DNA of 64,000 nucleotides, from positions 96,427,912 through 96,491,911 of the forward strand of contig CM060962.1 in assembly GCA_030765045.1 (NCBI GenBank), read 5' to 3'. The notes under the pieces are model-generated. The model was given only the letters and a program-made list of their open reading frames with translations. It ran no database searches and was not told the origin of the DNA. Positions 12,610 through 24,987 of this stretch are shown piece after piece. Position 1 is the first letter of the stretch, and every line of letters begins with the position of its first letter. The DNA comes from Tenodera sinensis (taxonomy: Eukaryota; Arthropoda; Insecta; Mantodea; Mantidae). The position numbers were made by a program, and so were the translations under genes.

Positions 12610-12935
12610 ATATCAGAGATGCCCAACTTCACTTTGGAGAACCTTACATAATGAGCTGCTATACCCCATTCCACTCCTCAGTGTTCAGGGACGGACACAA
12701 ACAGGCGATTCCATGACAGTTTCCAAGTAATAACTTGACCTTTCTGGTAATGTCCTCACAAGCTCTCTTCATTCTGAATGATATTTGCATAAATGGTAAA
12801 TAGCAGGAGACAGACAAAAGCTTATTAAATATATGGCTCTCGTTAAAACACGCAATTTATGTCAAAATTTTAGTTTTCTTTTGAGTGAACCATTTCTCCA
12901 AATTAAAAGTCTGTATCGTAATAGGTCACGCGACG
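12610..12935 (+). repeat. R1-related repeat with hAT-like terminus (partial)
   Basis: It starts near cagagatgcccaacttcac, which resembles a hAT terminal repeat, and runs into sequence shared with the 3' half of R1 (aaatggtaaatagcaggaga, then taaaacacgcaatttatgtc). The whole stretch is mirrored by the minus-strand copy at 44070-44690, which has the same head (caccattatter-type start seen as gtgatgtccaacc on the minus strand). Non-coding. Confidence 0.7.
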
Positions 12936-14465
12936 ATCACTTGGTATATCTTCAAGGCTAAGCACTTCGACTTTGTCGCCAAATATTGATGGACTTTTTA
13001 AGCGTAAGCAGAACAGACGTTTATCTCCTAAAACTTGAAAGTGCTTTCCTAATCAAACGCAACGTACATGTAAGCAACCCGCCGCTGCAATACAATGCAC
13101 GGCTGGGGGTTAAAGAGAGGGGAAGTCTACGTATAGCGGAAGAAGGTAAACCCAAACTCCCCTATTTCGCAAACCTTCGAAATCTCTAGTTTAGATTCAT
13201 TTTTTGTATCCTGCACATACACCACAAATGTTTCTGTTCTAGGCTTGTAAATTCGAAAATAAATGTTTATAAAAGGAGATATAATTAAACAGATGACAGT
13301 CAAATTATACACTCTTAATTTCTTATTGTTAGATAATATGCAGCCTAATATTACTAATGAGACGGGTATAAAAAGTTATTTCCATATGATATGGCTACCG
13401 CAGAAGAAAGTAGGTCTTGTGGTGAATGCTGATTTAATATTTTTACCTTGCAGAGTCACTGCGTTTCTTCTTATCCAGCATACCTCAAAAGCCGGAACTT
13501 GGACCAAGTTTAAGGATATGTATGACTTAAAAATTGAAATTGTTAACTGGGAGTGCCAGCTTTTTTAAATTTATACCATAGGTGTAATGTCTCAAAAACA
13601 CTACAGTCTAAAGTTCATTTTGCTCTAATATGTAACTTACAAATGAACAAAGACCTATTTCTTGTTACATCATTAAAACAGTCCCTCGAGAAAAAAATGA
13701 GTTTGCTCTAAAATTTTAACCCTAGCTTCAAAATACATTTATTTTTTTAAAATTGCTATAGATTTCTCTGTCTCCCCTCCAGATTAGGTTCCAACACTTT
13801 TTTAAAATTGCAAATGTTTCTTGCGTAAAATTGTAATTTTTATATGAAAATAAATATATGCTTAGATACATCTCACTATAAAACCTAGGTCAGTTTTTAT
13901 TTGTCATGTGTCTGAACATGTAACACATTTCATTAGTGCAATACAAAAATTGCTTCGCAAGAAACGTTTTACAGGAAGAAAATGCTGAGAAATGAATAGA
14001 AAAAAAAAACAGAAAATATTGGAAGGCATAGTTCACATTAAAACCCACGCGGGATTTAAATATTTATTAGGCCGTAAATTATGCATAATAGTATTCTCAG
14101 TAATTTCTTAGAACTAAACTTCAAGCATATCCTGAGCATCATGAGCAGGCAAACCGTAGCAAGTGGCGAGAGGCATTTCATCGCGCATTATTTCACTCTT
14201 TGGAGAAGGTACATATAATGAAGCATAACCATTATGCTACCACCATCAGAGTTATTGGCATTGTCTTATTCCATTTATTGTCCAGAAGTTAGCATAGTTA
14301 CAGCTAGTGTTGCAGCACTTATTCTGCATTGTTATACGTCCAATACGTAGTGGCTGGAGTGTACTCTTTGTTTACAACAGGATCATTCTTGTCTGGGTTA
14401 TACTTCTAGTGCAGGTTGATGAGGTGTGTGCGTCACCTTTCACGTCGTTTCCAATCTCGTTAGCC
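12936..14465. other. No gene recognised
   Basis: AT-rich. A 101-codon frame at 13263-13568 and two shorter ones have no recognised motif. An acceptor-like stretch precedes position 13454, but no donor follows it in frame. Confidence 0.4.
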
Positions 14466-14778
14466 TGATGTTGCCAAATCTCTTAGAAGTTAAACTTCGC
14501 GTGCCATGTTAACATTAAATTGTGGCTAAATTCATTCGAATTAAGGTATACATATATGCATTACAGCACTGTTCACACAAAGATGGCGCGACAGTTAGGT
14601 AAATAATAAACCATTTATAGCCATTCGTGAAGAACCTAGGTGGCTCCAAATATTTGACACAAATTGCTTTTGGGGAAACGGTTCTTTATTGACCATTATT
14701 GTATTGGACATATTTGTTACACTCATGTAGAATCCCTGGTTAATGTATGGTCGGAGCAGTATCTTTCAGCCTCTATGA
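14466..14778 (+). repeat. Dispersed repeat R0, copy 2
   Basis: Second copy of the repeat at 1-335, same orientation. It ends about 90 bp before the GTGA array. Confidence 0.8.
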
Positions 14779-14865
14779 AAAAACATGCACCAATTTAACC
14801 AAAATCATTAGAACCGTTGGATGCAAAAGACAAAAATTTTTTATTTAACAGCTAATTTGTCATAG

Positions 14866-16618
14866 GGTGAGTGAGAGTGAGTGAGAGTGAATGACAGTGA
14901 GAGAGTGAGTGAGTAAGAGTGTGAGTGAAAGAGTGAGAGTGAGTGAGAGTAAGTGAGGGAGTGAGAGTGAGGGAGTGAGAGTGAGTGAGGGAGTGAGAGT
15001 GAGTGAGAGTGAGAGTGAGTGAGAGTGAGAGAGAGAAAGTGAGTGAGAGAGTGAGAGTGAGAGAGTGAGAGTGAGAGAGTGAGAGTGAGAGAGTGGGTGA
15101 GAGAGTGAGAGAGAGTGAGTGAGAGAGTGGGTGAGAGAGTGAGAGAGAGTGAGAGAGAGTGAGTGAGAGAGTGAGTGAGAGCGTGAGTGAGAGTGAGTGA
15201 GAGAGTGAGAGTGAGATAGTGAGAGAGAGAGTGAGTGAGTGTGAGTGAGAGTGAGTGAGTGTGAGTGAGAGTGAGTGAGTGTGAGTGAGAGAGTGCGTGA
15301 GAATGAGAGAGAGTGAGTGGGAGAGTGAGTGGGAGAGTGAGTGAGTGAGAGTGAGAGTGAGTGAGTGAGTGAGTGAGAGAGTGAGTGAGTGAGAGAGTGA
15401 GTGAGTGGGACAGTGAGAGAGAGAGTGAGTGAGAGAGAGCGAGAGTGAGTGAGTGAGAGTGATTGAGAGTGTGAGTGAGAGTGTGAGTGAGAGTGAGTGA
15501 GAGAGTGAGTGAGAGAGTGAGTGAGAGAGTGAGTGAGAGAGTGAGTGAGAGAGTGAGTGAGAGAGTGAGTGAGAGTGAGAGAGAGTGAGTGAGAGAGTGA
15601 GTGAGCGAGTGAGTGATAGAGTGAGTGAGAGTGAGTGAGTGAGTAAAAGAGTGAGTGGGAGAGTGAGTGGGAGAGTGAGTGGGAGAGTGAGTGAGAGACT
15701 GAGTGAGAGAGTGTGAGTGAGTGAGTGAGCGAGAGAGTGAGTGAGCGAGAGAGTGAGTGAGTGAGCGAGAGAGTGGTGAGCGAGAGAGTGAGTGAGTGAG
15801 CGAGAGCGTGAGTGAGCGAGAGAGTGAGTGAGTGAGCGAGAGAGTGAGTGAGTGTGCGAGAGAGTAAGTGAGTGTGCGAGAGAGTGAGTGAGTGTGCGAG
15901 AGAGTGAGTGAGTGTGCGAGAGAGTGAGTGAGCGAGAGAGTGAGTGAGCGAGAGAGTGAGTGAGCGAGAGAGTGAGTGAGCGAGAAAGTGAGTGAGCGAG
16001 AAAGTGAGTGAGCGAGAAAGTGAGTGAGCGAGAAAGTGAGTGAGCGAGAGAGTGAGTAAGCGAGAGAGTGAGTAAGCGAGAGAGTGAGGGAGAGAGTGAG
16101 TAAGCGAGAGAGTGAGTAAGCGAGAGGGTGAGTGAGCGAAAGAGTGAGTGAGCGAGGGAGTGAGTGTGTGAGAGTGAGTGAGAGAGTGAGTGTGAGTGAG
16201 AGTGAGTGAGTGAGAGTGAGTGTGAGTGAGTGAGTGAGCAAAGAGTGAGTGAGCAAAGAGTGAGTGAGCAAAGAGTGAGTGAGCAAAGAGTGAGTGAGCA
16301 AAGAGTGAGTGAGCAAAGAGTGAGTGAGCAAAGAGTGAGTGAGCAAAGAGTGAGTGAGCAAAGAGTGAGTGAGCAAAGAGTGAGTGAGCAAAGAGTGAGT
16401 GAGCAAAGAGTGAGTGAGCAAAGAGTGAGTGAGCAAAGAGTGAGTGAGCAAAGAGTGAGTGACCGAAAGAGTGAGAGCGAAAGAGTGAGTGAGCGAGAGA
16501 GTGAGTGAGCGAGAGAGTGAGTGAGCGAAAGATTGAGTGAGCGAGGGAGTGAGTGAGAGTGAGTGAGTGAGAGTGAGTGAGAGTGAGTGAGTGAGAGTGA
16601 GTGAGAGTGAGTGAGCGA
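14866..16618 (+). repeat. 1.75-kb GTGA/GAGTGA array with an internal 15-bp minisatellite
   Basis: An imperfect array of gtga and gaga steps. Local higher-order units include gagtgagtgagcgaga around 15700-16140. The block 16235-16460 is highly homogeneous, with 15 copies of gtgagtgagcaaaga. In minus-strand orientation the array starts exactly where the 3' UTR of the LINE at 16622-17080 ends. Frames of 536 and 593 codons (THSL repeats) and a 92-codon SEQRV frame are artefacts of the repeat. Confidence 0.95.
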
Positions 16619-16621
16619 CGA

Positions 16622-17080
16622 CGACTCGGTCATTTGGGCCCTAAGTCAAGTCTTGAAGTCAAACACAAACTCATGGGTTTAAAAGGCGAAAGCTAAAACA
16701 CAAAATGGAAAAGGTAAATAGCTACAACGTTAAGAAAAGTGAGTAGTGAAAAAGTTAAAACGTTAGTGAATATTAAAACAGTTAAAACGCTAAAAACAAA
16801 GGTAAAACAATACAAATGAGCAGTCATATTCTGATATAGCAAAACTAAAAGCTCAAAAAAATAAAACAAGTTAAGCTTGTTTCGCGAACCCTATGGCGGA
16901 TAGTAATCGTAGTGCAAGAATTATAGCAAATGGGTCGTCGCCCAAAATGGAACGCAGTGTAACGCCCAGACCAATGGATTGGTGCTGTTGAGCGTAACGC
17001 GGATAATCTAGGAAAACGTACGACACACAGAGCATAGGGGGATATATCCTCGTGTAAGAGACACGAAAGTTCCTGAGCAT
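16622..17080 (-). pseudogene. 3' end of an I/Jockey-type non-LTR retrotransposon, copy 2
   Basis: The minus-strand frame ending at 16871-16873 reads VFLDYPRYAQQHQSIGLG, then ILGDDPFAIILALRLLSAIG and FAKQA. It aligns with the C-terminus of copy 1 (DCPRYASERQSFGL...LGNDPVAV...FGKQ). The 3' UTR down to 16622 is again made of tttta-rich sequence and ends with the landmark gggcccaaatgaccgag. The copies differ at many positions, so they are separate insertions of related elements. The 5' end is truncated near 17080. Confidence 0.82.
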
Positions 17081-17099
17081 ACACTTAATGCAATTAATG

Positions 17100-17168
17100 T
17101 TTTATTCAGGGGACCTCAAAACACATTTCAATGAAATATCTATGTATATTGAATTTCTGTTTGGAAAA
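17100..17168 (-). repeat. Short R1 fragment
   Basis: The plus-strand reading attcaggggacctcaaaac is the reverse complement of the R1 5' end. It is followed by atctatgtatattgaattt, the same junction as at 26214-26270, so both fragments share one rearrangement. Confidence 0.55.
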
Positions 17169-18029
17169 GGAAACAAATGGTGGTTGATATTCACTGCATA
17201 AAGATTTCTACGAGGAAACTGGTTATCAAATGAATAGAAAATCAAGTTTCTCTATGAATAATATGCAGTCCCAATGAAGGGTTAGAGCGAGTGGGAGCAC
17301 GGGTGTTGGTTATTTAATCCGTCGCGTCGGTACATTAACCCCTATTGAGAACGTGTCATGTCGCCACTTTTTGCCTTGGGGTCACTATTGTGCTTTGCAC
17401 ACCTCAGCTTAATACCACTTCCCACGCAAATATGCTGGAGCCTTCTCAGGCCCACAGTTACGGTTACATCAGGGATGTCTCCACTGTGCTCTATAGCTAT
17501 AGTGCCAAAACATTCACGTAACGCAGAATAACAATAACACCATTCACAATGAAAACATAGGCGACAATAACAAGTTGGCCAAATAGCATGCGGGAATCTT
17601 TCCAGAATACTCTAAACTTCAAACTAAATGACAATATTCAATTTGAAAACTCATCCAGTCATGAATTAATGAAACACTAAACATATTGGACCAAACAAAC
17701 AAATCAGCATTTGGCGTCATTATTTAAAATAGTTTAGCAAGGCCAAAGGTAAGAGCACGAAGATTGTACAGTAGATGGAGTTCCCGGTATAGGGAACTGC
17801 CTCTATAAACACCCACGAATGTCTCCAATTAGCGGCCTAAGAGACCTCCGTTACAGTATCTGTCTCTTTCTCCCCTCCCATGTGTTTATAACAGGATCGT
17901 TCCAGTTTGAGATATTATAGCAAGTGCACACTGGCGCACTTTTTCTTTCTGGGTTTTAGAAGAAGTACTGTCATACAACATGCACATTTCTATCAAATTC
18001 ATGCTTAAAAAACTACAAACCACGGATGG
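17169..18029. other. No gene recognised
   Basis: Sequence of moderate base composition with no gene, array or alignable repeat that I can see. Confidence 0.4.
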
Positions 18030-18120
18030 GCCCAAATACCGTTGATATCTCAGTGGCATCGAAGTATTTTTAATATTTTCTGAAAATCTTCGATATTTTA
18101 AATGTTTAACTGTGGTATTC
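18030..18120. repeat. Short repeat R6, copy 1 (TCGATA/ATCTTCGATA-rich)
   Basis: The block from gatgggcccaaatacc to atcttcgatattttaaa resembles 58360-58445 (tcgatacc, atcgaagca, aatcttcgatacttttaaa). Self-complementary tatcgaa-type words suggest the end of a DNA transposon, but the match is short. Confidence 0.4.
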
Positions 18121-21100
18121 CTGCGCCAAACACCATTGCTGGCAGTTGCGGTTCACTAAGGGAACCAAGCTATGAAAATTGTCGAAAAATCTGAATACAG
18201 TTCTTGGGCTGTAATGAATTCCAGAGGTTTTTAGGGGTGGTTTATATAGGGTGTTCCGAAAGGACAGCAAAACTCATTTTAATCGAGATAAACATTTGCC
18301 AAGATAGTTTCATTACACATCACGGCGTTGGTACAAAAGGCTACAGTTAAGTTAATCGGTAGTCACAGTTTTAAAAAGTCACTATATGCTGGCTTTAAAT
18401 TCCCACTCTTTATATTACATTGCGACAAACAGATAAATGAACTGATGAATGGTGACAATACTTTGAGCATTGAAATGTGTAAGTCAATAATCTCGTAATT
18501 TAACATTGTACTATTTTAAAACAAGTTTAGGACAAGGTTACTGATAGCGAACATAACAGCTGGGTAGCATATATTTAGTCTAATACGACATTTAAGTTAC
18601 CATTTAGTAATGAAAGTCGCACCCTTTTAAGATTGGTAGGAAGCGCGGGAACCACTAGTGTCAGATGTTTTAATAACTTTTGCATTCCATGTAAATATGC
18701 CTCAACTTTTTTCGCAAACATGCCTTGAAAGGGTTACTCCTTGTTTTTGATCAATAACAGTGTGAAGCGTCAAGGGTCAATTAACTTTGCAGAATATTAC
18801 TTAATGACCAGAGCAGGGCATTTCCGTACCTTTCCGGTACCTCAAGAACTGGCTGTGTTACGGACAGCCGCTCCAGAGTGCAGTAGTTGCGAATAGACTC
18901 TGGATTAACTGTGCAGTTGAAATAAATCTGCAAGTATGCCTCAAGTGCAGCACTTACTTGGTGTACAAAAGTGGAGGAGTTAGGTTCAAAACATTTTTCT
19001 ACAGATGGCATAAATATTCCATGTGAGGTGTATCATACGAAGATAAGCAGAAGAAAGCGACAGAATATTGATGAACACTGTAATACCAAAAAAACCATAA
19101 AGAATTACTACTCGCCGATTAGGACTTGGAATGAAGGTATACCATCTTCATGTGTGGAGTTTGTGAATCCCCGTCGTCCGTTTAAAGCTCAGGTTCTTCA
19201 ATGAAGACTGGAGTTTTGCCAATGGTTGTTGCAGAAGTGCTATATCGATCCCCATTCTATGAGTTTTATTTGCAAGGTAAAACACGCTGGCTAAATGCAG
19301 TGTATTATGTTTATTACTGGGCTCAAGGTAATCCTGGGATTTCCAGTCAGAGAATCTGTTCCTTTAAGGACTAAAACAGAACATGATGTTGGTACCAGCA
19401 TGATGGCGCCGCAACGCACTTCTATGTAGGATTCCCAAGCGTATGGATAGGTTGTCGCGGTCTAGTGTATGAAACGTCTGTAACACAAGAACTGGTAGCA
19501 ACATTCGATGCTATATGAGAAGAAGCGAGTGTTAATCTAGAATGCACCGATCATTTTAAGTTGTCCCTGTTTACGAACAAGAGGCCACCAGTTTGAACAT
19601 TTGCTTTAAAGCTGTTAGTAATACGAGGGACATTCCTCTACACACTAACTTTATAATTTCCATTTAAAAGGATACATTAGTTCTACAAGGAATATTACTG
19701 TTTTACCTTCATAGTATTTTGGTAGTAGGTAACCAAATATTAAAATCTCTGTAACTTACTGTAGCTATCACCAACTTTTAAAAGAAAGTAGAACATTTTC
19801 ATTTAGTACTACATATTTCAAAGAAGAAAATATTCTTATACTCACTGCATAACGAGTCAGCTTTTAACTATATCTGCAATACTTTGACACTACTTAATAC
19901 TCTTGTGGCTGTAGTCTGTCTTCTAGTTCACTAACTTACGTCGTCTCTGATTCAGTATTAGCGCCATATGTCCTCCAGCGTATTGAGTTCTCATGCTCAA
20001 TAAATGGCTTAAAGGATAGGTTGTTTGGTGGAAGACAATGAAACCGTAGTCTGCCCTGCCATTATGTTTAAGGAAACACTGCTAAAGCCTCAATGTGTTC
20101 CTGATCTACTTCCGTTACCTTCCGACATAGTGGTCAAAAAGTGCTGCATTGCTCTTGGGTGACTAATCCAAGGTGATAATACGGCGCTTTTAAATATACC
20201 CATTTTGGCGCTGGAAAATATATTTTCGTATCGCATACGACGTGAGAAATAATCGTCAAAAGCTTCTTTCGGAGTTGTTTTAAAACAACCTGTATAATGA
20301 TGCACCCATTTATGTGCCAGCCAAGACATCTGTAGTTTAAAATGTTGAGTTACTACCCCCCCCCCTCTACTCTTGAAAATAGCGTCCTTGATTACTTTTT
20401 ATTGTTCGTTATTACTGAAATTGTTACGTGGGCTGCAAACTTTTGCCAATTCATTTAAAAGCATATGCGTAAGCGTATATTAATTATACACAGCAAATTT
20501 TTAGATACGTGAACATGAAGTGCATGCCCGTAGAAGAAGTTGGTATTAATTAAACGATTTAAAGGCAAAGTATATACCTACCTTTGAGTTTGTATTCTGA
20601 GGTAACTTATTTGGAAATCGTGTAATTGTAGAACACTTAAAACAATATTTAAATTTAGCTAAAATATGTCGAAAACAGCACTGCAGCAGACTTGTTTTCC
20701 CAACAGGAATTACTCCAACCTGAAATGTTAGAGGTTTGCCCCAAACCCAGACCACAGTGAGGGTGCTCGAAATGTTTCCAAACAAATTACGCGATTAGAT
20801 CTTGCGTTTGTTTCGGTTGTGTGACTGGACATTGCGACACGTTGTTTCCCATTAAACCTTTCACAATTGGCGATGAATGTTTCCTAGCGTAACATTCAGC
20901 GGGTCCTTCTATTGTTTAAAATATTTCGAAACGCTCTAACAATAGGAAAACAGAGTGACGATCGCTCACAGCTACGCCTGGGTTCCCAATGAATGGAGGA
21001 GGTGATCGCACATACTCTACATTGTGACTGCAGCGCCACAGTGGCAAAATACCTCAACTCCACTTATTTTAAAAACAGTCCTCGTAAATATCTGGCAAAA

Positions 21101-23696
21101 TCGAACTGCTTAAGACGAGATAAACAAGTTGGTCTGGAAGCTTCGGCGAATTAACTACTATACGGAGTAGAGCAAGCAAAATGAGACGAGGCAGCAAACA
21201 GCCTAGGGGAATTTTGAAAATAAGCCTCCACATGTATTTGTACATATGTAGCCAGACTTACAACAGCAGGGAAGAGTTTATTTTATTTTCTTGCTTTATT
21301 TATTTTCTCGTATTGCTTATGTTCATTATACAACTGCCATTATTATGTACACTGACTTACATTTATGCCGTCCCTATAGTTTCGGAGACACTTTACTGGC
21401 CATCACAGGTGGAGTATGTGTGGCATGGAGGAGTTATGTGCATCTGTTTGCCTTTCCGCGCATGCTGTGGCGCCGTGGTTTGCGTAAACAGTTCTAGATT
21501 ATTATGGCACATCCCTTTTATCACAAACAGTTCACCGCGAAATTGGCGTGTGTAATATACTACGAACAATATTTTGCTGATTCATTTCTCCACTAACTTT
21601 AACTAAACAAAGCAGAAGTTGTAGTGAAGCTAACTTCAGTAAAATGGGCAACTAGAGTACGCAACCACTTTAACTAAACAATGTAAAAATACGTTGGGGT
21701 AATTACATCAATAAAAGAGGGAGGTGAGTTAGCTTGCCTTTCACGAGGGCAATAAGCCGCTAGACTACCCTCTAAAAGGGGCTGGAGTTCACTAAATCTC
21801 TGAACTGAGTAGCTGCACTTTACCCTCGCAGTAGGGCTATTTAGCAATAGGTGGAACCTTATATTCTGCTTCGTTGTCATGACAACCGGATATAAACATG
21901 CAGCTATATGCTGGCTGACAGAAATAGCTGCACCTTCAAGGCCAAAGCGCGAGAGAGAAGGCAGATAGCTGGCAGCTGATTGTATATTTAAGCGTACAAC
22001 AAATTAAACACCTATATCATATTTAATACAACTAAAACTGGTCAAGTGGAGCTTCGCCTGGAGAGCCGCCACTGCGTGATACACCTCCGCAATATGTGCA
22101 TACATCGCGGCAGCTAGTCAAGGGACAAAATTACTGAATTATTTAACTTTTTCAACTTCACATCTGTTTACTTGAACATTGGCACACTTAGTATGACTAA
22201 TAAAGACTGCGCAAAAGCCCAACGTTTTAGCCCAAACAGTTTCCCAGATAATAAAATTAAATACTTTTAATTAGCCAAAAAATGGCATTTTTTTAAAAAA
22301 AACTGCCTTCACATTTTAAGAGTATTTGCTGATACTTAAGTACACTGAAAAATTGATGTATTTGATTGAATTTAACATTAGTTGTTGAGAAATGCCTTTT
22401 TGTTTTTATGAAGTTATTGGCGTTACAATTTCCTTTCTTTCCCACATAAATTGATTGTGAGCCAATGAATAAGCAATCATAAAATGTACATTTGAATGTC
22501 TAGATAATACGTTTGAGATTATGTATGCAAACTTGCATACAAATCAGAGCAAAACTGAAATGGAAGGAATTAATTGCATACAAAATGCAAAACGCGACAA
22601 AAGCACCAGCGCAGTACACTACAGTGTGGTGAAAATAAAGTGCACGGCTGAGGTAAACATGTCGCTGGATTTTCAAAAGTACGAATTGGAGAAAATGTGC
22701 GGCCAAAATAATTCACAGTAGTCTATTGAATATTCATATCAGTGGTGGCAACGAGGATCATTATACTCCTCTCCCCTCTCCACTCTCTTTGACTTGGTGT
22801 CGTGGCCTGCAGGGCAAAGGTGCCTGCCATTGGCTAACGCGGTACGTCCTTGAGCTTCATGAAATAAAGACGGTGATAGGCGTCAACATGTCCCGTTACA
22901 AAAAGATAACTATAGAGGGGGAAAAGTAACCACCCTGTTTTCCCTTAATGGTACCACTGATTTACGTCATATAATTCAAAACCAGAAATGGTCATTTTCA
23001 CCTAAAAATTTAGTTCAGGTTTCTAACATACGCCGCTGCGTGTTCGAAAAACAAAGGCAAAACGCACCGCCTGCGAAGGTTGGTAAAATGCCCCGTGAAG
23101 CAGTAGGGACGGCATATGGAATCCAGGGTACATGTGCAATTATATTTTACATTTCCCATGACATGTTCAGGTTTACGGGCCTTTATGGCAATTTGTGTAC
23201 TCGCTGAACGCAATCTAATCTAATCCAACCAAATTAGTACAGTAGCAAACCATTTCTTTTCCAAGAAATTATTGAAGATATCTGCATGACGGTTAACACA
23301 TAAGTACATGTCACGGAGTATGTGACATGTTGAGAATATTTATATAACGTTGAAAATGTCACTTATGGGAATTCTAACATTAAAATTCAGCTGTTTTTGC
23401 TGATTATATGGGCAATTTTCCTGAAGTAGTACAGACTTTGATTTTGTTGGCTTGATTGATGCATATCAGCATTCGTTTGTATTGCAGTATTTGTACGAAT
23501 AATGAAGGCAAACACTGGGTAAACTGCTACTTCTATTATACAGAAAACATGGTTAATGAAGTAATCCTCTCAAAGTACAATTGACTGATAATTTGAAATA
23601 ACTGTAGTGCCTAGAATCAAGCAATCTATGACTAACGCTGTCTTCCGTAATTGACATTTATTTGGATACTGGATACTGAATTTTCGATCAAATTAA
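18121..23696. other. Long gene-poor stretch; only unassigned small frames
   Basis: No recognisable repeat family or domain over 5.5 kb. Frames at 18971-19204 and 19201-19374 (+) follow each other in different phases, and the second contains a donor-like ttgcaaggtaaaac at 19271-19284; I cannot assign them. Other frames (20090-20329, 21181-21555, 22521-22721) have no known motifs. This is the least repeat-filled part of the window and the place where undetected exons could hide. Confidence 0.45.
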
Positions 23697-23699
23697 AAA

Positions 23700-24925
23700 A
23701 ACAAAGAGGAAAGGAGAAAGAGAGGAGAATGACCGGAGATGAGACAGGAGAAAGATGGAGCAAGCAGAGAAGAGAGGAGAGAGCAGCGAAGGAGCGAGGA
23801 GCGAGAGAGATAGGAGAGAGAAGATAGAGGCGAGAGAGAGGCGAGAAATGGGGTAGAGATTGGGTAGAGATAGGAGGAGAGGTAGGAGAAAGGAGAGAGC
23901 GAAGAGAGAGGAGAGAGCGAAGAGAGAAGAGAGAGCGAAGAGAGAAGAGAGAGCGAAGAGAGAGGAGAGAGCGAAGAGAGAGGAGAGAGCGAAGAGAGAG
24001 GAGAGAGCGAAGAGAGAGGAGAGAGCGAAGAGAGAGGAGAGAGCGAAGAGAGAGGAGAGAGCGAAGAGAGAGGAGAGAGCGAAGAGAGAGGAGAGAGCGA
24101 AGAGAGAGGAGAGAGCGAAGAGAGAGGAGAGAGCGAAGAGAGAGGAGAGAGCGAAGAGAGAGGAGAGAGCGAAGAGAGAGGAGAGAGCGAAGAGAGAGGA
24201 GAGAGCGAAGAGTGAGGAGAGAGCGAAGAGAGAGGAGAGCGAAGAGAGAAGAGAGCGAAGAGATAGGAGAGCGAAGAGAGAAGAGAGCGAAGAGAGAAGA
24301 GAGAGAGGAGATAGAAAAGAGGAGATAGGAGAGAGAGGAGATAGGAGAGAGAGGAGATAGATAGGAGAGAGAGGAGATAGATAGGAGAGAGAGGAGATAG
24401 ATAGGAGAGAGAGGAGATAGATAGGAGAGAGAGGAGATAGATAGAGGAGATAGATAGGAGAGAGAGGAGATAGGAGAGAGAGGAAATAGGAGAGAGAGGA
24501 GATAGACAGGAGAGGGAGGAGATAGATAGGAGAGAGAGGAGATAGATAGGAGAGAGAGGAGATAGATAGGAGAGAGAGGAGATAGATAGGAGAGAGAGGA
24601 GATAGATAGGAGAGAGAGGAGATAGGAGAGAGAGGAAATAGACAGGAGAGGGAGGAGATAGATAGGAGAGAGGAGAAGTAGAGAGGAGAGCGAAAGAAAG
24701 AAAAGGAAGAGGAAAGAAAGAGAGGAGAGAAAGAAGAGAGATAGGAGAGAGAAGGAGTGAAAAGAGAAAGAGAAGAGTGAAAAGGAAAGAAAAAGAGAAA
24801 GGAGGGAGGGAAAGAGTGAAGGAGTGAGAAAGAGAAAGGGAGAGAAAAGAAAGAACGAAATAAAGAAAGGAGAAAGAAAGAGAAAAGAAAGAAAGGAAAA
24901 GAAAAAGGAAAAGAAAGAAAGGATA
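23700..24925 (+). repeat. 1.2-kb purine minisatellite (18-bp and 20-bp units)
   Basis: Nearly pure purine on this strand. At 23890-24240 an 18-bp unit (agagaggagagagcgaag) repeats about 19 times; at 24300-24670 a 20-bp unit (gatagataggagagagagga) dominates. Degenerate aaag/gaga sequence flanks both. The opposite strand gives frames of 423-424 codons (SLFALS or SPLSSL repeats), which I reject as proteins. The array lies only 60 bp upstream of the exon candidate at 24988, with the intervening sequence including its pyrimidine tract. Confidence 0.95.
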
Positions 24926-24987
24926 GATTTGTATGCGTGTGCACAAATTGTGGAAATTGCACAAACTTGATTTCTGTTTTCTTGTAG

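Noticed and set aside
16235..16460. Regular 15-bp repeats that could be mistaken for a CRISPR-like array
   Set aside because: No unique spacers between units; eukaryotic context; simple tandem minisatellite.
14841..16633. Open frames of 536 and 593 codons (THSL-type repeats)
   Set aside because: Pure products of the GTGA array, open in several frames at once; no start context, domain or splice signal.
18239..18262. gggtgttccgaaagg motif resembling mariner-like element ends
   Set aside because: A single occurrence without an inverted partner or TA target duplication.
23688..24964. Open frames of 423-424 codons on the minus strand
   Set aside because: Generated by the purine minisatellite; two frames are open in parallel and composition is only Ser/Leu/Phe/Pro.
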